Origin: an uncultured Lachnospiraceae bacterium
Lineage (GTDB): Bacteria; Bacillota; Clostridia; Lachnospirales; Lachnospiraceae
Length of the DNA: 18,862 nt
Assembly (NCBI GenBank): GCA_900549995.1
Contig: URQQ01000082.1
Location: 1 to 18,862, forward strand
Direction of reading: 5' to 3'
Part shown: positions 14,653 to 18,862 of the stretch, in pieces
Numbering within the stretch: the first letter of the stretch is position 1
How the letters are laid out: every line of letters starts with the position of its first letter
Position numbers and translations under genes: made by a program
Notes under the pieces: model-generated
What the model was told of the DNA's origin: nothing
The model's input: the letters and a program-made list of their open reading frames with translations, nothing else
Database searches by the model: none

Positions 14653-16260
14653 ATGGCAGTAAAATATGTATTTGTCACGGGCGGAGTTGTCTCCGGACTC
14701 GGTAAAGGTATCACAGCAGCATCTCTTGGACGACTTTTAAAAGCCCGTGGATATACTGTAACTATGCAGAAATTTGACCCTTATATCAATATTGATCCAG
14801 GTACTATGAACCCGGTGCAGCACGGTGAAGTTTTCGTCACCGATGACGGCGCTGAGACGGACCTGGATCTTGGACATTATGAACGTTTTATCGATGAAAA
14901 TCTGACACAGAATTCGAACGTTACAACTGGTAAGATCTACTGGTCGGTTCTTCAAAAAGAAAGACGCGGTGATTTCGGCGGCGGTACTGTACAGGTTATT
15001 CCGCACATTACAAACGAAATCAAGGACCGTTTTTACAGAAATGTTACAGCAAAAGATACAGAAATCGCCATCATTGAAGTAGGAGGCACGGTCGGTGATA
15101 TCGAAAGCCAGCCTTTTCTTGAGGCAATCCGCCAGTTCCAGCATGATGTGGGGCATGAGAATGCCATACTGATCCATGTCACCCTCATCCCTTACCTGAA
15201 AGCTTCCGGTGAGATGAAGACGAAACCGACGCAGGCAAGCGTCAAGGAACTTCAGGGGCTTGGCCTGCGGCCGGACATTATCGTATGCCGTTCAGAGTAT
15301 CCGCTGGATGACGGATTGAAGGATAAGATTGCCCTGTTCTGTAACGTTCCGGCACGCCATGTTCTCCAGAACCTGGATGTGGAATATCTGTACGAGGCAC
15401 CGCTTGCGATGGAGAGGGAAAATCTCGCAAATGTTGCCTGTGAGTGTCTGAATTTAGACTGTCCGGATCCTGACCTCTCCGACTGGGAGGCTATGGTTGA
15501 CGCACTGAGAAATCCTGTAGATAAAGTGAGCATTGCCCTCGTCGGAAAGTATATCACTCTGCATGATGCATATATCAGCGTTGTTGAGGCACTGAAACAC
15601 GGAGGCATCGCTAACCATGCTGAAATCGAAATCAAATGGGTGGACTCCGAAGAACTGAGCGATGATAATGCTGACTCCGTCTTCTCTGGTGTTCACGGAA
15701 TTATCGTTCCCGGCGGTTTCGGCGACCGTGGAATCGAAGGGAAAATCTCTGCGGTCAAATATGCCAGAACACACAAGATCCCATTCCTTGGCCTCTGTCT
15801 TGGAATGCAGCTTTCGATCGTCGAATTCGCCCGCAATGTCGTCGGATTCCATGACGCTCACAGTGTGGAACTGAAGCCAGATACGACACATCCGGTCGTC
15901 CACATCATGCCTGACCAGCAAAATATCGAAGAGATCGGCGGTACACTCCGTCTCGGCTCCTATCCATGTATTCTGGACCAGGATTCCAGAGCTTATGAGA
16001 TGTATGGCACAGACACGATTTACGAACGCCACCGCCACCGCTACGAAGTCAACAATGATTACCGCAGCACATTGATTGAAAATGGAATGAAATTATCCGG
16101 CCTCTCTCCGGACGGCCGTATCGTTGAAATGATCGAGATTCCAGAGCATCCATGGTTTGTCGCAACCCAGGCCCATCCTGAACTGAAATCAAGGCCAAAC
16201 AGACCTCACCCATTGTTCAGCGGCTTTATCAAAGCTTCTCTGAAACACAAAAACGATTAA
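14653..16260 (+). CDS. pyrG: CTP synthase
   Basis: A 535-aa cytosolic enzyme making CTP from UTP, ATP and glutamine. The N-terminal synthetase domain (about 1-267) has the P-loop GGVVSGLGKG (10-19) and the GEMKTKPTQ substrate segment (186-194). The C-terminal class I glutamine amidotransferase domain (about 290-530) has the oxyanion region PGGFGDRG (353-360), nucleophile C382 in GLCLGMQ, and H508/E510 in AHPE. All key residues are intact and the length is normal. AAAGGAGG six bases before the ATG gives a strong start. It has its own promoter and terminator and appears monocistronic. The leader does not show the G-slippage attenuator described for Bacillus pyrG. Confidence 0.98.
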   Translation: MAVKYVFVTGGVVSGLGKGITAASLGRLLKARGYTVTMQKFDPYINIDPGTMNPVQHGEVFVTDDGAETDLDLGHYERFIDENLTQNSNVTTGKIYWSVLQKERRGDFGGGTVQVIPHITNEIKDRFYRNVTAKDTEIAIIEVGGTVGDIESQPFLEAIRQFQHDVGHENAILIHVTLIPYLKASGEMKTKPTQASVKELQGLGLRPDIIVCRSEYPLDDGLKDKIALFCNVPARHVLQNLDVEYLYEAPLAMERENLANVACECLNLDCPDPDLSDWEAMVDALRNPVDKVSIALVGKYITLHDAYISVVEALKHGGIANHAEIEIKWVDSEELSDDNADSVFSGVHGIIVPGGFGDRGIEGKISAVKYARTHKIPFLGLCLGMQLSIVEFARNVVGFHDAHSVELKPDTTHPVVHIMPDQQNIEEIGGTLRLGSYPCILDQDSRAYEMYGTDTIYERHRHRYEVNNDYRSTLIENGMKLSGLSPDGRIVEMIEIPEHPWFVATQAHPELKSRPNRPHPLFSGFIKASLKHKND

Positions 16261-16286
16261 TCAGATACAGGAATCCTAAGAAAAGA

Positions 16287-16336
16287 AGCGGCAGCAAAAG
16301 CAGATTGATCGTCTGCATTTTGCTGCCGCTCTTTTT
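16287..16336. terminator. pyrG terminator, possibly bidirectional
   Basis: AGCGGCAGCAAAA (16287-16299) pairs with TTTTGCTGCCGCT (16318-16330). The stem extends inward by GCAGA/TCTGC past one bulged A, and CTTTTTC follows. The minus-strand flank (TCTTTTCTT) is also T-rich, so it may also end the convergent CBS-domain gene, whose stop is at 16359. Confidence 0.93.
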
Positions 16337-16358
16337 CTATATGATTCCGGATCCTCTT

Positions 16359-17678
16359 TTAGGACCCGAATGCTAAAAGTATTCTATGGATTGCCTTATG
16401 GTTCATTTTTTCCACCTTAAGACGAATGTCTCCGGCCTGCACCTCAGGATGTTCATCCTCCTCAGGTATATATCCAAGCTGTTCTATGACATACCCCGAA
16501 ACAGTATCTGAATTCTCTGTCTCCAGTTTTAGATTCAGCTTTTCATTCAACTCATCAACCAGGATACCACCATCTATAATATAAGTCGTATCTGAGATCT
16601 GAAGCATCTGGGGGTCTTCCTGATCATATTCATTGTAGATCTCTCCCATGACCTCTTCCACAAGATCCTCCACCGTGACAATTCCTGAAAATCCTCCATA
16701 TTCATCAATCAAAACAGCGATATGATTTTTACGGCTCTGAAGCTCCCGGAACAGAGAATCTGCATTTTTTGTCTCCGGCACAAAGTACGGTTTCTGCATC
16801 AGTTTTTCAATCTCTACATTTTCAAACGATACTTTTCTTGCCTCAATTGCAAAATCTCTCATATCAAGGACACCGACAATATTGTCTCTTTCTTCCCTGT
16901 ACACCGGAATCTTTGTATATCTGCACTCCAGCATTTCATCCAGGTATTCTGGAAGCGGTTCCAAGATGTCAATTGCAAAGACATCCTTTCTCGGTACCAT
17001 AATCTCTCTCGCAGTCTTATCATCGAAAGAAAATACAGAAGTAATCATATCCTGCTCAATCTCATTAAACACGCCCTGCTCACGGCCTGACTTAAGAAGT
17101 CCCCTGATCTCCTCCTCCGTAATCTTCTCCTCAATATTCCCGGTCTTCATCCCCGCAATACGCAGCACAAGATTGGTTGATGCGGACAAAAGCCTGATGA
17201 ACGGAGACATCACCTTTGAAATATAGTAAATAGGCTTAACCGTCCACATACTGAATGCCTCTGCCTTCTGAAGTGCAATACGCTTCGGCACAAGTTCTCC
17301 AAAAATCAGTGTCAGAAATGAAAGTACAACAGTCACAAAAACCATCGCTATCGTCTCACTGTAAGGAATCCCTGCTCTTAGCATCCACCCTCCCAGGGCT
17401 ACTGATATCCCGGATGCTGCTGACGCACTTGAAAAGAAGTTCGCAAGTGTAATTGCCACCTGGATGGTGGAAAGGAATCTGGTCGAGTCGTCAAACAGGC
17501 TCTGCACCATAGTGGCCTTCTGATTGCCTTCCTCCGAAAGCTTTCGTATCTTATTCTTATTCACCGATACGACTGCCATCTCGGCACCTGCAAAATATGC
17601 GTTGATTAAAGTAAGGACAACAAGTAACAAAAGCTGGGACATGATCTGTGTGGCCCCAGGGTCAGGATCTAAATCCAT
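16359..17678 (-). CDS. CNNM/CorC-type (HlyC family) CBS-domain membrane protein
   Basis: A 439-aa integral membrane protein of the family often annotated hemolysin or TlyC/CorC, members of which are linked to Mg2+ or Co2+ export. The DUF21/CNNM membrane domain (about 14-180) has about four hydrophobic segments (14-36, 75-100, 108-130, 145-170) and the conserved GELVPK (127-132). Two CBS domains follow (about 220-285 and 290-345; MVPRKDV and EDLVEEVMGEI are typical). A CorC_HlyC C-terminal domain runs from about 355 to 436. The CBS pair probably binds ATP-Mg. AGGAGG nine bases before the ATG supports the start. It has its own promoter. The haemolysin name is historical and should not be read as toxin activity. 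Confidence 0.94.
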   Translation of the reverse strand: MDLDPDPGATQIMSQLLLLVVLTLINAYFAGAEMAVVSVNKNKIRKLSEEGNQKATMVQSLFDDSTRFLSTIQVAITLANFFSSASAASGISVALGGWMLRAGIPYSETIAMVFVTVVLSFLTLIFGELVPKRIALQKAEAFSMWTVKPIYYISKVMSPFIRLLSASTNLVLRIAGMKTGNIEEKITEEEIRGLLKSGREQGVFNEIEQDMITSVFSFDDKTAREIMVPRKDVFAIDILEPLPEYLDEMLECRYTKIPVYREERDNIVGVLDMRDFAIEARKVSFENVEIEKLMQKPYFVPETKNADSLFRELQSRKNHIAVLIDEYGGFSGIVTVEDLVEEVMGEIYNEYDQEDPQMLQISDTTYIIDGGILVDELNEKLNLKLETENSDTVSGYVIEQLGYIPEEDEHPEVQAGDIRLKVEKMNHKAIHRILLAFGS

Positions 17679-17702
17679 AAAATAAAACCTCCTCTTTTTT
17701 TG

Positions 17703-17719
17703 CCGGTGTTTTACACCGG
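17703..17719 (-). other. Small hairpin in the leader of the CBS-domain gene
   Basis: CCGGTG (17703-17708) and CACCGG (17714-17719) form a perfect 6-bp stem with a 5-nt loop. It lies between the predicted transcription start and the AGGAGG of the minus-strand gene. There is no T run in the gene's direction, so it is more likely a leader hairpin than a terminator. Confidence 0.5.
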
Positions 17720-17737
17720 ATTTAAATTTTTAGGCTG

Positions 17738-17766
17738 ATTATATCATATCGCCTGTTCACTTACAA
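17738..17766 (-). promoter_or_regulatory. Promoter of the CBS-domain membrane protein gene
   Basis: On the minus strand TTGTAA (17766-17761) and a perfect TATAAT (17743-17738) are 17 bases apart. The start near 17731 gives a leader of about 50 nt. Confidence 0.75.
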
Positions 17767-17791
17767 GTATTTTTTTGCCCCTTTATACGCA

Positions 17792-17824
17792 AGATGCCGG
17801 AAGGATTTTCTCCCTCCGGCATCT
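17792..17824 (-). terminator. Hairpin after the ABC exporter gene
   Basis: AGATGCCGGA (17792-17801) pairs perfectly with TCCGGCATCT (17815-17824), 13-nt loop, starting four bases beyond the exporter's stop codon. The T run expected on the minus strand is missing (TGCGTATAAAG follows), so it may be a weak terminator or a 3' stability hairpin. Confidence 0.6.
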
Positions 17825-17827
17825 GTT

Positions 17828-18862
17828 CTATGCGGTCTCCTGTTCAAACTGTGAATTGTACAGTTCTGCGTAGAACCCGCCTCTCGCAATCAGTTCTTCA
17901 TGATTGCCCTGTTCTATAATATCTCCGTCCTTCATAACGAGAATCAGATCTGCATCTCTGATTGTGGAAAGTCTGTGGGCAATGACAAAACTTGTTCTGC
18001 CCTTCATCAGGTTATCCATTGCTTTCTGAATTCTCACTTCTGTTCTTGTATCTACAGAACTTGTCGCCTCATCCAGAATCAGGATCTTCGGATCCGCAAG
18101 AATTGCCCTTGCGATCGTCAGCAGCTGTTTCTGTCCCTGTGACACATTGCTTGCCTCTTCATTCAGTTCCATGTCATATCCATTTGGAAGTGTCTGTACA
18201 AACCTGTGCACATGTGCTGCTTTTGCCGCTTCGATAACCTCTTCATCTGTTGCATCCAGTTTACCGTAACGGATATTATCTTTGATACTTCCGTGGAACA
18301 GCCAGGTATCCTGAAGCACCATACCGAACATTTCCCGTAGTTCACTCCGGTTAAAGTCCTTGACATTGTGCCCGTCAATTTTAATGGCTCCGCTGTTTAC
18401 ATCATAGAATCTCATCAGAAGTTTTACCATCGTCGTCTTACCTGCACCTGTCGGTCCTACAATCGCAATCTTCTGTCCCTGTCTGATGTCCGCTGAGAAA
18501 TCATTGATAATAATTCTGTCCTCGCTGTATCCGAAATGTACATGTTCAAACTCAACATTTCCTTCCAGCCCTTCGACTGGCACTGCATCCGGCACTGTCT
18601 GGTCTTCTTCGCTCTCATCCAGGAATTCGAATACCCTCTCTGCTGCTGCGGCTGTTGACTGGAGCATATTTGCCACCTGCGCCACCTGCTGGATCGGCTG
18701 TGTAAAGTTACGGACATACTGGATAAATGACTGGATATCACCGACTTCGATTGATTTCTGTATGACCAGATATCCTCCCATCACCGCAACTGCCACATAG
18801 CCAAGATTGCCGACAAACTGCATGATCGGCATCATCATTCCTGAAAGGAATTGTGATTTCCA
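17828..18862 (-). CDS. Multidrug-type ABC exporter, C-terminal part (cut by window edge)
   Basis: The reading frame stays open to the window end (WKSQFLSG precedes the first Met at 18838), so this is a 344-aa fragment of a longer gene. It holds the last membrane helices of a type IV ABC exporter domain (to about residue 75) and a complete ATP-binding domain (about 102-335). Motifs, numbered from the fragment start, are Walker A GPTGAGKT (136-143), Q-loop Q184, signature VSQGQ (240-244) in place of LSGGQ, Walker B ILILDE (260-265) with the catalytic Glu, D-loop SSVD and switch His296 (AHRLST). It resembles MsbA/LmrA/YfiC-type half-transporters. The substrate cannot be told. A partner half-transporter gene is likely upstream, outside the window. 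Confidence 0.93.
   Translation of the reverse strand, partial: WKSQFLSGMMMPIMQFVGNLGYVAVAVMGGYLVIQKSIEVGDIQSFIQYVRNFTQPIQQVAQVANMLQSTAAAAERVFEFLDESEEDQTVPDAVPVEGLEGNVEFEHVHFGYSEDRIIINDFSADIRQGQKIAIVGPTGAGKTTMVKLLMRFYDVNSGAIKIDGHNVKDFNRSELREMFGMVLQDTWLFHGSIKDNIRYGKLDATDEEVIEAAKAAHVHRFVQTLPNGYDMELNEEASNVSQGQKQLLTIARAILADPKILILDEATSSVDTRTEVRIQKAMDNLMKGRTSFVIAHRLSTIRDADLILVMKDGDIIEQGNHEELIARGGFYAELYNSQFEQETA

Overview
The window looks like chromosomal DNA from an anaerobic Gram-positive Firmicute, most likely a Lachnospiraceae (Clostridium cluster XIVa) relative. The reasons are strong AGGAGG ribosome binding sites, sigma-A type promoters, moderate GC, a DUF1846 protein, and gut-type sugar and uronate catabolism. 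The species call is inference. No tRNA, rRNA, CRISPR array, insertion sequence or phage gene was seen.

Layout. (1) 54-2274, minus: a PAS-PAS-GGDEF diguanylate cyclase behind a ~300-nt leader. The leader carries a class I cyclic di-GMP (GEMM) riboswitch and an intrinsic terminator that overlaps the aptamer's 3' strand. (2) 2340-5856, minus: two tandem GH13 alpha-glucosidases, one a clear oligo-1,6-glucosidase. They are driven by a near-consensus promoter bracketed by two identical GTTTTGCGCAAAAC palindromes 62 bp apart. (3) 5891-7878, minus: a LacI-family regulator, translationally coupled to an upstream AraC-family regulator. (4) 7900-10707, plus, divergent from the AraC gene: uxuA and uxuB, two consecutive steps of glucuronate breakdown. 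(5) 10717-12867, minus: ftsH, sharing a bidirectional terminator with uxuB. (6) 13023-14507, plus: a DUF1846 protein of unknown function. (7) 14541-16336, plus: pyrG (CTP synthase) with its own promoter, a leader hairpin and a strong terminator. (8) 16359-17766, minus: a CNNM/CorC-type CBS-domain membrane protein. (9) 17828-18862, minus: the C-terminal part of a multidrug-type ABC exporter cut by the window edge.

How the parts work together. The LacI-type protein probably represses the glucosidases by binding the twin operators, possibly by looping. The AraC-type protein probably senses a sugar or uronate and may control the divergent uxuAB operon. The most interesting unit is the cyclase that makes c-di-GMP and is itself behind a c-di-GMP riboswitch. 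The overlap of aptamer and terminator predicts an ON switch (positive feedback), while an intact RxxD inhibitory site in the enzyme would limit the loop. No terminator is visible between the glucosidase operon and this leader, so read-through RNA could also meet the switch.

Several starts have been placed at internal ATGs because of their ribosome binding sites: the cyclase at 1941, the AraC protein at 7808, uxuB at 9048, ftsH at 12810 and DUF1846 at 13023.
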